This document shows, one piece after another, positions 47,201 through 55,177 of a DNA stretch of 64,000 nt. Position 1 is the stretch's first letter. Every line of letters starts with the position of its first letter. Below the pieces are notes generated by a model, which was not told the origin of the DNA, ran no database searches, and saw only the letters and a list, made by a program, of their open reading frames with translations. The stretch is from Achromobacter sp. HZ34. GTDB taxonomy: Bacteria; Pseudomonadota; Gammaproteobacteria; Burkholderiales; Burkholderiaceae_B. Location: the NCBI RefSeq assembly GCF_002209485.1, contig NZ_NJIX01000004.1, forward strand, positions 62,001 to 126,000, written 5' to 3'. The position numbers were made by a program, and so were the translations under genes.

Positions 47201-50200
47201 GCCGCGCAGCCGGTGACCTTGAACGGGAGCATAGGCGGCGCTGGCGGCATCACGCAACTGGGCGCCGGCGTATTGACGCTGAACGGCGCCAACACCTACG
47301 GCGGCGGCACCACCCTGAACGGCGGCACGCTGGCGGTCGGCAACGGCCAGGCATTGGGCACCGGCGCCTTGAATGTCGCGGCATCCAGCACCTTGGACAA
47401 TGGCGTCGCGACGGCCTTGCAGAACGACGTCACGCTGGGCGGTGCCGCGGGCACTACCCTGACGGTCGTGGGCGCCAACAATCTTGAACTCGATGGCGAC
47501 ATCACCGGCGCGGGCGGGCTGGTCAAGAACGGCACTGCCGGATTGATCCTCGCTGGCAACAACGACTTCGGCGGTGGCGTCGCACTCAACGGCGGCGCCT
47601 TGACGCTGGGTTCCGCGACGGCCTTGGGCACCGGCGCGCTGACGGTCGGCAACGCAGGCACGCTCAATACCACCAGTGCCCTGACGACGACCAACGCGGT
47701 CAATCTGGGTACCGGCAGCACCCTCACGGTAAACGGCGCGAACGACCTGACCGTGGGCGGCGCCATCGCGGGCGATGGTGCGCTGATCAAGCAGGATGGC
47801 GGCACCCTGACGCTGGCCGGCGCCAACACCTATACGGGCGGCACGCAGTTGCAAGGCGGGACGCTGGTGGGCAACGCGGCCAGTCTGGGCAGCGGCGGCG
47901 TGGCCACCAGTGCGGGCACGCAACTCACCTTCCAGCAGGATGCGGACGGTACCTACGCAGGCGTCCTGAGCGGCGCCGGCAATGTGGAAAAGGCCGGCGC
48001 GGGCGCATTGACCTTGACCGCCGCCAACAACCTGGCGGGCGGTACCGTTGGCGTGGCGGGCGGCACGCTGGTGGCGCAAGGCGGCCAGGCCCTGACCGGC
48101 GCGGGTCTGGTGCGCGTGGACACGGGCGCGACGCTGCAATTGGACGGCAGCGAGTCCATCGCCACGCTGGCGGGCGGCGGCCAGGTGGCCGTGCAGAGCC
48201 CGGCCGTCCTGTCCTTGGGCAGCGCCACGGACAGCAGCTTCGACGGCGTGCTCACGGGCACCGGCGCCTTGAACAAGATCGGCACCGGCACCCTGGCATT
48301 GAACGGCGCCAGTACGTTGTCCGGTGCGACCAACATCAACGCGGGCACGCTGGCGCTCAATGGCACGCTGGAGAGCAACGCCATCATCGTGCACAACGGC
48401 GGCACGCTGTCCGGCAACGGCCAGGCGACCGGCGCGGTCACGGTGGAGGACTTTGGCCATCTCAACGTCAATGCGCTCAATGGCGGACTGACGGTGGGTG
48501 GCCTGACGTTGAACCAGAACTCGCAGATCGACGCCGGGCTAGGTTCGGCCAGCACCAGCGGCTTGATCAATGTCACCGGCGATCTGACGCTGAACGGTAC
48601 GCTCAATGTGACAGACGTGGGTGGCTTCGGCACGGGTGTCTACCGCATCATCGATTACGGCGGCGACCTGTTGAACCCTGGCGGCACGCTTGCTTACGGT
48701 ACGCTGCCGGCAGGCGTCAATGTAGGGAATCTGACCCTGCAAACCGTGGTCGCGGGGCAGGTCAACCTGCTCAATCAAAACGCGCCCAACGAAATCCAGT
48801 TCTGGGATGGCGGCGACGTGACCGGCAACGGCACGATCGGCGGCGGCAACGGGACGTGGGGCGGCGCCGCCGGCAACACCAATTGGACGAATGCCAACGG
48901 AGACACCAACTCGGCGTGGGGCGGCCAGTTCGCCGTATTCCAGGGCAATCCGGCGGCGGGTCCATACGCTGTCACGGTATCCGGTTCGCAAACCATCACG
49001 GGCATGCAGTTCTCCACCGATGGCTATACCCTGAGCCCGGATGCCGTCAATGGCGGCTCGCTGGTGGCCAACAACAGCATCATCGGCAACGGCGCCGCCG
49101 ATAACGTCGGCATACGCGTCGAACCGGGCCTCACGGCCACCATCGATGCGCCCATCACCGGCACCGGTACGATCGCCAAGCGCGACACCGGTACGCTGAT
49201 CCTGGGCGGCGCCAACACCTATAGCGGCGGTACCCGCGTGGAAGGGGGCGTGCTGCAGATCGACGCCAACGAAAACCTGGGCGCCGACGGCACCAATGTG
49301 GCCTTCGACGGCGGTACCCTGCGCATCGCCGGCACCGGCATGACCCAGCTTGGCGGCACCACGGCCAATCGCCCGGTCACGTTGGAGGCAGGTGGCGGCA
49401 CCTTCGATATCGCCGACCCCGCCGCCAGCGTGACGGTCGGCGGCGCGATCGATGGCGCCGGCGCCCTGGGTAAGACGGGCGCGGGCACGCTGGTGCTGGC
49501 CGGCGCCAACACCTATACGGGCGGTACGCAGCTGACCGGTGGCGAGTTGCAAGTCGGCAACAGCGCCGCGCTGGGTACGGGAACGTTGACCGCTGCCGGC
49601 GGCACCACCTTGTCCAATACCGCGCCGGTGACGCTTACCAACACGGTCGACCTGCAAGGCAACGTGACCGTCGCCACCGATAGCCCCCTGGCCTTGAGCG
49701 GGACCGTGGGCGGCACTGGCGGCATCACGAAGACCGGCGCCGCCGATCTGACGCTGACTGGTCCCAATACCTACCAGGGCAATACCAACTTGAACGACGG
49801 CGCCATCATCGTCGGCGGCAACAGTGCCCTGGGCACCGGTGCGCTGATCGCCGCCGCCGGCACCCAGATCGATGCCGCCGCGGGCGGCGCGACGGTGGCC
49901 AACAACGCGACCTTGAACGGCGATCTGACGGTGCGCGGCACCAACGATCTCGTGCTTGCGGGTTCGATCGGCGGTACCGCCGGCGTCGTCAAGGACGGGC
50001 CGGCAACGCTGACCCTGAATGGCCCCAATGGCTACGCCGGCGCGACGCAACTGAACGGCGGCAAGCTGGTGGTCGGCAGCAATTCGGCGCTGGGCACCGG
50101 CACGCTGGTCACCGCCGATGGGACGTCACTGGATAGCACGCAGCCGGTCACGCTGGCCAATGCCGTGCAACTGAACGGGTCTACCACGGTGTTGGGCAGC

Positions 50201-53200
50201 CAGGACATGACCCTGGAGGGCACCGTCGACGGCACCGGCGGACTGGTCAAGAATGGACCTGCCACGCTGACCCTCGGGGGCGCCAATGGTTACGCCGGCG
50301 GCACCACCTTGAATGCCGGTGCCTTGATCGTCGCCAACGACGCGGCGCTGGGCACGGGGCCGCTGGTCGCGGCCGGCGGTACGGCCTTGAGCAGCCAGGG
50401 CAACGTGACGCTGGCCAATGCCATTACGACCACTGGCGCGCTGGCCCTGCCCGGCAGCGACCCGCTGACACTGGGCGGCACCATCGATGGCGCCGGTTCG
50501 CTGAACAAGACCGGCACCGGCACACTGACGCTGAACGGCACCAACACCTACAGCGGTGGCACCACGCTGGGCGGCGGCACGGTGGTGGCGGGCAATGGCG
50601 GCGCGCTGGGGACAGGCGCTGTCACGGTGAACGCCGACAGCGCGTTGCAGACGGCTTCCGGCGTGACGCTGGGCAATGCGATTGCCTTGAACGGCGGCAC
50701 CCTGACCGCGGCCACGCCCGCGCTGGGCGATACGACGACCTTGAACGGCACTATCACCGGCGGCGGTGCGCTGACCAAGGCCGGCGATGGCACGTTGATC
50801 CTGGGCGGTACCAACAGCTACAGCGGCGGCACCACGGTCGCCGGCGGTACGCTGCAAGGTACGACAGACAGCCTGCAAGGCAACATCGCGACGGGCACGG
50901 GTACGACCGTGGCCTTCGACCAAGGTACCAGTGGCACCTTCAACGGCAGCATCAACGGCGCGGGTGGGCTGGTCAAGAACGGCGCGGGCACGGTGACCTT
51001 GAATGGCGCCAACAGCTATACCGGCGGCACCACGGTGGCCGCGGGCACCTTGGTCGGCGACAGCGCCAGCCTGCAGGGCAATATCGACAACAGCGGGACG
51101 GTGGTGTTCAACCAGACTGGCAATGGCGCCTACAACGGCAACATCCAGGGTAACGGCACGCTGGTCAAACAGGGCGGCGCGGCCCTGGCGCTGAACGGCA
51201 GCAACCAGGTCGGTGGCGGCACGACGGTGGCGCAAGGCAGCCTGCTGGTCAACGGTACGCTATCCGGCGGACTGGTGACGGTGGACGCGGGTGCGTCCCT
51301 GGGCGGTTCGGGCGTGGTGACGTCCGACGTGACACTGGGTGACAACGCGCATCTGGTGGCCGGCACGCCGTCGAATCCGATCTCCTTCGCGGGTGGCCTG
51401 AACCTGTCCAATGCCACGCAGCTGGACTTCACGCTGGGTTCGCCGAATACGCCCACCACGGCAGTGACCGTGGCGGGCAACCTGGTGGCCGATGGCGTAC
51501 TCAACGTGGCGAACGCCGGCAGCCTGGGCACGGGCATCTACCACCTGTTCCAAGCCGGTGGCACGCTGACCGACAACGGCATCGTCTACGGCAGCCTGCC
51601 GACGGGCTTCACGGCCGACAACTTCACATTGCAGACCAGCGTGCCGCAGCAGATCAATCTGCTGGTGGAAACCACGCCGGGCGAGATCCAGTTCTGGAAC
51701 GGCAGCAAGACGTTGGCGGATGGCCAGATCTCCGGCGGCTCCGGCACCTGGGGCACCGGCACCAACTGGACCGATGCGGCGGGTACCACCAGCCAGACAT
51801 GGAACGACCGCTACGCGGCGTTCGCCGGCACCGGCGGCACGGTCACCGTGGACGGCGCGAAGACGGTCACGGGCATGCAGTTCCTGTCCGACGGCTACAC
51901 GCTGGCGGGTGGCGCGGGCGCGGAGATCGCCCTGAGCCAGGCCGCGACGCCGATCCGCGTGGACGCGGGCGCGACGGCAACCATAGGCGTGCCCTTGACC
52001 GGCACGGGCGGACTGTCGAAGGAGAATGGCGGCACCCTGGTGCTGACGTCGCCCAACACGTATAGCGGGGGCACGACGGTGGCCAGCGGCACCTTGCAGG
52101 TCAGCGCCGACAATCAATTGGGCGACGCGGCCGGTGGGGTCAACCTGAACGGCGGCACCTTGGCGATTGCCGATGCGGCTTATGCCAGTACCAACCGCGC
52201 CGTGACGGTGGGCGCGGCGGGCGGCAATATTTCGGTGGCGGCAGCGGGTCAGGACTTCACCTTGGGCCAGGCCTTGACGGGCAGCGGTGCGTTGACGAAG
52301 ATCGGCGCCGGCACCCTGGTCCTCGCCAGCGGCAGCAACTACAGCGGCGGCACCACTATCACCGGCGGTACGCTGGCCGGCGACAGCAGCGGCCTGCAAG
52401 GCAGCATCAACAGCGCCGCCGGCACCACGCTGCGTTTCGACCAGGCTGGCGACGGCAGCTTCAACGGCAGCCTGGCGGGTGGCGGACAACTGGTGAAGAA
52501 CGGCGCCGGTGCGCTGACGCTGACCCAGCCGAACTCCTACACGGGCGGGACGCAGATCAACACCGGCACCTTGATCGGTGACACCAGCAGCTTGCAGGGC
52601 AACATCGTCGATAACGCCAGCCTGGTGTTCAACCAGGCCACGGACGGCACCTTCAACGGGACGTTGTCGGGCACCGGTTCCTTGACCAAGCAAGGCGCGG
52701 GCACCTTGACGGCGAACGGCTCGAATCCCTTCAGCGGCAACGTCGTGGTGGCGCAGGGTACGTTGGCGCTGGGTACCACCGGGGCGCCGGCGGACCTGCC
52801 GGCGGCGATACAGGTCAACTCCGGCGCCGCACTGGCGGGCGCGGGCCGCATCAACAGCCTGCTCAACGCGGGTACCGTCGCGACAGCGCCAGCACAGACC
52901 CTGCAGGTCGCTGGCAACTTCACCAACACGCCGACCGGTACCGTACAGGTGAACCTTGGACCGCCCGCCGCCGGCTCGCTCAGCGTGGCCGGCACCGCCA
53001 CGCTGAACGGCACGCTGCAGGTGGCCGATGGCTTCCAGTACACCGGTACCAACAGCTATGCGGTGGTCACGGCGGCCCAGGGCGTGCAAGGCACCTTCGC
53101 CACCGCTGCCCTGCCGGATCTGGCCTTCCTCGATTCATCGGTCAGCTACGATCCCAACAACGTCTACGTCAACTTCCAGCGCAACCAGACCGGCTTCGGC

Positions 53201-54337
53201 GAACTGGCGCAGACGCCTAACGAAAGCGCGGTGGCTGAAGCGCTGCAAGGCCTGTCACCTTCGTCTCCGCTGTATGCCAGCGTGTTGGGCCTGTCGCGCG
53301 AAAATGCGGCGAGTACCTTCCGCCAACTGTCCGGCGACAGCCATGCCAGCCTGCCGTCCGCGCTGATCAGCAGTGCCGAGACCGTGCGCACCATGCCCAT
53401 GAATCGCCTGCGCGACAGCCTGTACAGCGACGCCAACCAGAACGGCAAGCCTTGCGCCGACGACCGCAATCCGCAAAGCGCGGCCATGCTGTCGTGCCGC
53501 CGCAATGTGTGGGCGGACGTCATCGGCAACTGGCAACATCAGGACGGTGGCGGCAACGCGCCCAGCTACAAGCAGGATACCGGCGGCGTGATGGTGGGTG
53601 GCGATGTCGACGTGCATGACGGCTGGCGCATGGGTGCTGCCTTCGGCTACCAGGACAGCAACATCTCCATGGACAGCCGCAATGCCAAGGCCGATGTCGA
53701 CAGCTACAGCCTGACCCTGTTCGGCGGCAAGGCCTTTGCCATGCCGAACGGCAATGCGTTGAATGTGTTGGGCGGGGTCGCTTATTCCTGGCAGGACCTG
53801 CGCACACGCCGCAACGTGGCGATCGGTTCGGAGAACCAGAACCTGAAGGCGAACTACTCCGGCAACACCACCCAGATCTTCGGTGAAGTCGGTTATTCAG
53901 TGCCTGTGAATGAGTCGGTATCGGTCGAGCCTTTTGCCGGCCTGGCCTACGCCGACCAGCGCATGCGCGGCTTCTCAGAAGATGGCGGCTCGGCGGCCTT
54001 GCACGCCGACAGCGATCGTACGCACGTCACCACCAGCACCATGGGCTTGCGCGGCCGCATGGATACGGAGATCGCCGGGCAGCCCGCGCGCTTGCGCGCT
54101 TCGCTGGGCTGGCGCCATGCGATGGGTGGCGTGGATCCGGAACGCACCATGGCCTTCGATACGGGGCCGGCGTTCACGGTGCAGGGCGCACCGATCGCAC
54201 GCAATGCGCTGGTGACGGAAGTGGGCGCGGAAATGGCCGTGTCGAAGTCGGCGACGCTGGGCGTGAGCTACAGCGGACAGTTCGGCGACGGCAATCGGCA
54301 GAACGCCGGCTTCGTGAACGTGCGCTGGTCGTTCTGA
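41216..54337 (+). CDS. Giant autotransporter adhesin with PATR repeats
   Basis: 4,373 residues, a fifth of the window. A signal peptide (about 1-35, VWRLLGVLMATPTATWA) precedes a Cys pair (ACTTSG...VC) and a short beta-helical start. From about residue 413 to 3,833 there are about 30 repeats of the autotransporter-associated beta-strand type (pattern N-T-Y-S/T-G-G-T-T-L...G-T-L...L-G-x-G), spaced about 85 residues apart. Three related linkers (FWNG/FWDG...GTW...NWT near 1,270, 2,525 and 3,490) divide the passenger into blocks. A junction with GLSPSSPLYASVLG and a CADD...LSC pair leads to the C-terminal beta-barrel (about 4,097-4,373), ending in WSF, the terminal phenylalanine needed by the BAM complex. 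It is predicted to be surface-exposed, with adhesion or aggregation the likely role. There are no frameshifts. Confidence 0.95.
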   Translation: MSLVRQKARSRSPIVPNYVWRLLGVLMATPTATWAACTTSGVSIVCNTAANPLAPAVGSILNGVTLNVGSGGTVGQLLLGPAVSLTGNNATVINNGVIDPSIGSLLQLGATGVTLGNAVGGNVALTNTGTIRGSGVDLLGGLVSVNILGGVGVVAQANSAGSININNSGFIGGPSNGAVSATINLSANPAIIAYGGAPITVTNTGTIVGRVALGTSAAGNRMVNAGTVDGGVNLGINSRNTFTAVTGSQVVNTGTILNVAIGDLLSLGVSFANPGVVDGGAGGNNTLVLQNAASGTGSGTTGTGTASGAVYQNFQNLVINSGTWNVTGTLATQSTAINGGALLLNDGSTFGTGQVAVSGGALVANVPSVSLSNAFNLGAGGLSVQGGNALALNGVVAGSGGVTKGGLGTLTLGSANAYTGGTTLSGGTLALGNGAALGTGALNVAGTTTLQNNSAMTVGNLVALNGDLTVTNATDLGLTNTISGTGALIKTGAGTLTLSGNNTYAGGTTLGGGGLTVGSNSALGTGAVTVNGANTLQSSVAAGLQNTVILNNGSALTVTGANDLALNGAVNGAGRLAKTGTGVLTLGGINNYSGGTTLAGGTVNLGSPTPFGSGAISVTGATTLNSLGGLTVGNAVALTGAPLTVTGTNALALSGGISGNGSLVKNGTGSLTLGSTNTYTGNTTLNAGTLVAGANNALGSGSLIVGGAATLDSSAAAALANAVQLNGALTVAGSNNLTLGGAMTGVGQLTKNGAANLTLNGANTNSGGVVLNAGTLTLGNAGALGSGLLTVGGNATLAATNLAVANGVRLGSGTTLGIQTGGGATALGSATGTITGGGALALNDAGTLTVSGNNSYQGGTTLNAGRLVLDSDTALGVGPLTVAGAATLDTTAAAAGTRQLANNVNLASALTVDTANNLNLSGNVTGAGTLVKNGTGLLALNGTGNAYGGLVINAGTVQASSATLGANVQNNANLALVQNAAGTYAGNISGTGSVDVNGTALLSLSGVNTFTGGLNVLTGAVETRGGQALSDALAVNVASGAELRITDSEALGTLAGTGAVNVGTGATLRLGDSGANGSFGGVLGGVGNITKGGTGSLVLTGASTNTGVLGVEDGRLQVDGSINNSAVNVGAGATLAGAGSIVGPVTVANNGILSATQGQTLTMGGLALNDSSKVNVTLGAATSTPQPLVQVNGNLTLDGQLNVTDAGAGSSLGQFGLGSYRVFGYTGVLVDNGLTIGSIPAGFTPDQLALQTSISNQVNLVVGGSNDSVLFWNGTTTTPGAVVGGAGTWQAGNGNWTNTTGQFPAAWDNTVPRFAIFSGTGGAVNVVGTQNITGLQIAANGYTLNGGALNLAAGTDVVRADAGVTGTINSAITGSGALQKRDFGTVILTGNNTYTGGTTVSEGVLQVNADTNLGAPASAVALDGGTLRIDGNAYTGTTRAISVGSGGTLDIAAANNTFTLGQDLTGAGRLTKAGAGTLALNGNNGALAGVDLNAGTLSVGSATALGAGVLNVNGAAALDSSSALALANNVVIADGFALTNTGTQNLTLNGVVGGGAGNTGSLIKAGASTLTLNGANTYGGGTTLAGGTIALGNDGALGSGVVTVSGTGQLLASGTRVLGNDIVLANALTAGGSDDLTLNGAISGAGPLVKAGTDRLTLNGVNTYTGGTQLQAGTLALGNDSAIGAGPLTVTGNAALDSASALALGNAIAVTNAGTNLTVAQNNDATLSGVISGDGGVVLGGNHTLTLTGANTYGGDTTLTGGTLLLAASDALGSNAPGSTTAGRLVVSGPAAIGGTAGGTEVAIGNVVQLDGTLTVTGPQDVDLTGAISGAGGLVKDASATTLTIGAVNDYSGGTVLQGGTLQLLNGNALGTGGLAVTGDATLRNGLAGTALAVGNNIALGAALAVDGNGAPLALNGVLSGGGALSTAGATDLTLNGLNTYTGGTQIGGGTLTLGNDQALGTGTLTVAGATTLNGSAPLVLANAVQLNAGLDVDTAAQPVTLNGSIGGAGGITQLGAGVLTLNGANTYGGGTTLNGGTLAVGNGQALGTGALNVAASSTLDNGVATALQNDVTLGGAAGTTLTVVGANNLELDGDITGAGGLVKNGTAGLILAGNNDFGGGVALNGGALTLGSATALGTGALTVGNAGTLNTTSALTTTNAVNLGTGSTLTVNGANDLTVGGAIAGDGALIKQDGGTLTLAGANTYTGGTQLQGGTLVGNAASLGSGGVATSAGTQLTFQQDADGTYAGVLSGAGNVEKAGAGALTLTAANNLAGGTVGVAGGTLVAQGGQALTGAGLVRVDTGATLQLDGSESIATLAGGGQVAVQSPAVLSLGSATDSSFDGVLTGTGALNKIGTGTLALNGASTLSGATNINAGTLALNGTLESNAIIVHNGGTLSGNGQATGAVTVEDFGHLNVNALNGGLTVGGLTLNQNSQIDAGLGSASTSGLINVTGDLTLNGTLNVTDVGGFGTGVYRIIDYGGDLLNPGGTLAYGTLPAGVNVGNLTLQTVVAGQVNLLNQNAPNEIQFWDGGDVTGNGTIGGGNGTWGGAAGNTNWTNANGDTNSAWGGQFAVFQGNPAAGPYAVTVSGSQTITGMQFSTDGYTLSPDAVNGGSLVANNSIIGNGAADNVGIRVEPGLTATIDAPITGTGTIAKRDTGTLILGGANTYSGGTRVEGGVLQIDANENLGADGTNVAFDGGTLRIAGTGMTQLGGTTANRPVTLEAGGGTFDIADPAASVTVGGAIDGAGALGKTGAGTLVLAGANTYTGGTQLTGGELQVGNSAALGTGTLTAAGGTTLSNTAPVTLTNTVDLQGNVTVATDSPLALSGTVGGTGGITKTGAADLTLTGPNTYQGNTNLNDGAIIVGGNSALGTGALIAAAGTQIDAAAGGATVANNATLNGDLTVRGTNDLVLAGSIGGTAGVVKDGPATLTLNGPNGYAGATQLNGGKLVVGSNSALGTGTLVTADGTSLDSTQPVTLANAVQLNGSTTVLGSQDMTLEGTVDGTGGLVKNGPATLTLGGANGYAGGTTLNAGALIVANDAALGTGPLVAAGGTALSSQGNVTLANAITTTGALALPGSDPLTLGGTIDGAGSLNKTGTGTLTLNGTNTYSGGTTLGGGTVVAGNGGALGTGAVTVNADSALQTASGVTLGNAIALNGGTLTAATPALGDTTTLNGTITGGGALTKAGDGTLILGGTNSYSGGTTVAGGTLQGTTDSLQGNIATGTGTTVAFDQGTSGTFNGSINGAGGLVKNGAGTVTLNGANSYTGGTTVAAGTLVGDSASLQGNIDNSGTVVFNQTGNGAYNGNIQGNGTLVKQGGAALALNGSNQVGGGTTVAQGSLLVNGTLSGGLVTVDAGASLGGSGVVTSDVTLGDNAHLVAGTPSNPISFAGGLNLSNATQLDFTLGSPNTPTTAVTVAGNLVADGVLNVANAGSLGTGIYHLFQAGGTLTDNGIVYGSLPTGFTADNFTLQTSVPQQINLLVETTPGEIQFWNGSKTLADGQISGGSGTWGTGTNWTDAAGTTSQTWNDRYAAFAGTGGTVTVDGAKTVTGMQFLSDGYTLAGGAGAEIALSQAATPIRVDAGATATIGVPLTGTGGLSKENGGTLVLTSPNTYSGGTTVASGTLQVSADNQLGDAAGGVNLNGGTLAIADAAYASTNRAVTVGAAGGNISVAAAGQDFTLGQALTGSGALTKIGAGTLVLASGSNYSGGTTITGGTLAGDSSGLQGSINSAAGTTLRFDQAGDGSFNGSLAGGGQLVKNGAGALTLTQPNSYTGGTQINTGTLIGDTSSLQGNIVDNASLVFNQATDGTFNGTLSGTGSLTKQGAGTLTANGSNPFSGNVVVAQGTLALGTTGAPADLPAAIQVNSGAALAGAGRINSLLNAGTVATAPAQTLQVAGNFTNTPTGTVQVNLGPPAAGSLSVAGTATLNGTLQVADGFQYTGTNSYAVVTAAQGVQGTFATAALPDLAFLDSSVSYDPNNVYVNFQRNQTGFGELAQTPNESAVAEALQGLSPSSPLYASVLGLSRENAASTFRQLSGDSHASLPSALISSAETVRTMPMNRLRDSLYSDANQNGKPCADDRNPQSAAMLSCRRNVWADVIGNWQHQDGGGNAPSYKQDTGGVMVGGDVDVHDGWRMGAAFGYQDSNISMDSRNAKADVDSYSLTLFGGKAFAMPNGNALNVLGGVAYSWQDLRTRRNVAIGSENQNLKANYSGNTTQIFGEVGYSVPVNESVSVEPFAGLAYADQRMRGFSEDGGSAALHADSDRTHVTTSTMGLRGRMDTEIAGQPARLRASLGWRHAMGGVDPERTMAFDTGPAFTVQGAPIARNALVTEVGAEMAVSKSATLGVSYSGQFGDGNRQNAGFVNVRWSF
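42450..52800 (+). repeat. Intragenic repeats encoding the PATR units
   Basis: DNA repeats of about 250-270 bp recur through the passenger-coding region, recognisable by AACACCTACAGCGGCGGCACC-like cores (for example near 42,710, 45,940, 47,290, 49,500 and 50,545). They are diverged but similar enough to allow recombination that would change repeat number in frame. Confidence 0.8.
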
Positions 54338-54360
54338 GAGAGATAGGGACGCTGGAAAGA

Positions 54361-54398
54361 CCATGGCCCCGCACAGAGGGGGGCGAGCGGGGCCATGG
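54361..54398. terminator. GC-rich hairpin between autotransporter and DUF4148 cassette
   Basis: CCATGGCCCCGC (54361-54372) pairs perfectly with GCGGGGCCATGG (54387-54398). On the minus strand it is followed by a short TCTTT; on the plus strand there is no T-run. It probably ends the minus-strand DUF4148 transcript and perhaps also the autotransporter transcript, whose stop is 24 bp away. Confidence 0.65.
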
Positions 54399-54543
54399 GT
54401 ACTGCGGGTACTGCACCTACGGGTACTACGTACTGCTCGTTACTGCGTACTGCGGGTACTGCGCTTCGCACTGCTTCAAACTACAGGTCTAGCAACCAGA
54501 GGTACAACAACTACAGGTACATCGAACCGCTACTACGTACTGC
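54399..54543 (-). repeat. GTACTGC heptamer array
   Basis: Six exact GTACTGC copies plus variants (TTACTGC, GTACTAC) within 145 bp, irregularly spaced, read as GCAGTAC in the DUF4148 transcript. The equivalent position in cassette A has a single copy, at 40463-40469. No ORF or known repeat family explains it. The array lies in the 3' untranslated part of the DUF4148 transcript. Confidence 0.7.
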
Positions 54544-54545
54544 TT

Positions 54546-54578
54546 CGAGAGGACTTCAAGAACTGCTCCCGCCTCTCG
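54546..54578 (-). promoter_or_regulatory. Covarying stem-loop in the 3' region of the DUF4148 transcript
   Basis: CGAGAGG (54546-54552) pairs with CCTCTCG (54572-54578). The copy at 40472-40506 has CGGGAGG/CCTCCCG: the second base pair changed from A-T to G-C on both sides, so pairing is kept. The loop sequence (GAACTGC, GGACTTC on the plus strand) is also conserved. This points to a selected RNA structure. Confidence 0.55.
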
Positions 54579-54633
54579 CCGGGTAACCCGTCAGGCCAGC
54601 ACGCCTGGCGAGTCGGACTTCGATTCTTTGTGT

Positions 54634-54957
54634 TCAGCCTTGGAAAGGCACGTTGTTCGTGTCGCCGAAGGCGGTGGCGCCAGGCGTCTTCGCCACGTCG
54701 GCAGCGACTTGGGCACGCGACACGCTGGAATCGGCTTGGGCAGCGAACGGCACGTTGTTCGAGTCACCGAAGGCAACCAGGCCTTCGTTCTTCGCTTGTT
54801 GCAGTTCGGCTTGGATCTGGGCACGGCTGGTCGAGCTATCGGCTTGGCCGTAGGTACCTTGGAAAGGCACGTTGTCGATGTCGCCGCGGGGGGTACCGGC
54901 TTGGGCGGCACCGATCAGGGCAAACGAAACGATCAGCGAGGTGGCGATGGTCTTCAT
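54634..54957 (-). CDS. DUF4148 family small secreted protein
   Basis: 107 residues. A signal peptide (about 1-20, SLIVSFALIGAAQA) leads to a mature part made of repeats. The element [F/I]-x-D-x-NVPF occurs three times (GDIDNVPFQG, FGDSNNVPF, FGDTNNVPFQG) and QADSS[T/V]SRAQ[I/V] twice. DUF4148 proteins are abundant in Burkholderiales, periplasmic or secreted, and of unknown function. The ATG has AGGAGA 5 nt upstream. The leader of about 75 nt and the promoter block (55016-55105) are shared with cassette A. It is transcribed towards the autotransporter gene. Confidence 0.85.
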   Translation of the reverse strand: MKTIATSLIVSFALIGAAQAGTPRGDIDNVPFQGTYGQADSSTSRAQIQAELQQAKNEGLVAFGDSNNVPFAAQADSSVSRAQVAADVAKTPGATAFGDTNNVPFQG

Positions 54958-55015
54958 GGCAGTTCTCCTAGTCCTTGTCAGTGGGAGCAGACCGTGTCGG
55001 GTAATTCCGGAGAGG

Positions 55016-55105
55016 TCTGTTGCTGTTCCCGATGACTGAATTTTGCGCTCGCAAGGACTAGGGATAAACCCGGGTTGAGCAAAATCACTTTTCCATAAAA
55101 ACCAC
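55016..55105 (-). repeat. Conserved promoter/leader block, copy B (DUF4148 promoter)
   Basis: Counterpart of 40571-40661. On the minus strand it contains TGGAAAAGTGATT, GGGTTTATCCCTAG and GCGCAAAATTCAGTCATCGG, ending about 60 bp before the DUF4148 start codon. The AT-rich DNA beyond it (55082-55177) holds no ORF. Confidence 0.6.
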
Positions 55106-55177
55106 TAATCGAATATTTATATGTGGAAAAACTATTCAATCGATAGGGACTCTCAATGGCCCTTTTTTGACGCCCTG

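Noticed and set aside
41645-48460. Very long minus-strand ORFs (500-970 codons) opposite the autotransporter
   Set aside because: They mirror the repetitive GC-rich autotransporter sequence, have no domain character, and arise from its codon bias. The plus-strand reading has signal peptide, repeats and barrel.
42450-52800. Regularly spaced repeats that might suggest a CRISPR array
   Set aside because: Repeats are about 250 bp apart, diverged, in frame, and encode PATR units; there are no short identical repeats with unique spacers and no cas genes.
54399-54543. GTACTGC array as a coding repeat of the autotransporter tail
   Set aside because: It lies after the autotransporter stop codon and a perfect hairpin; the barrel already ends in the expected terminal phenylalanine.
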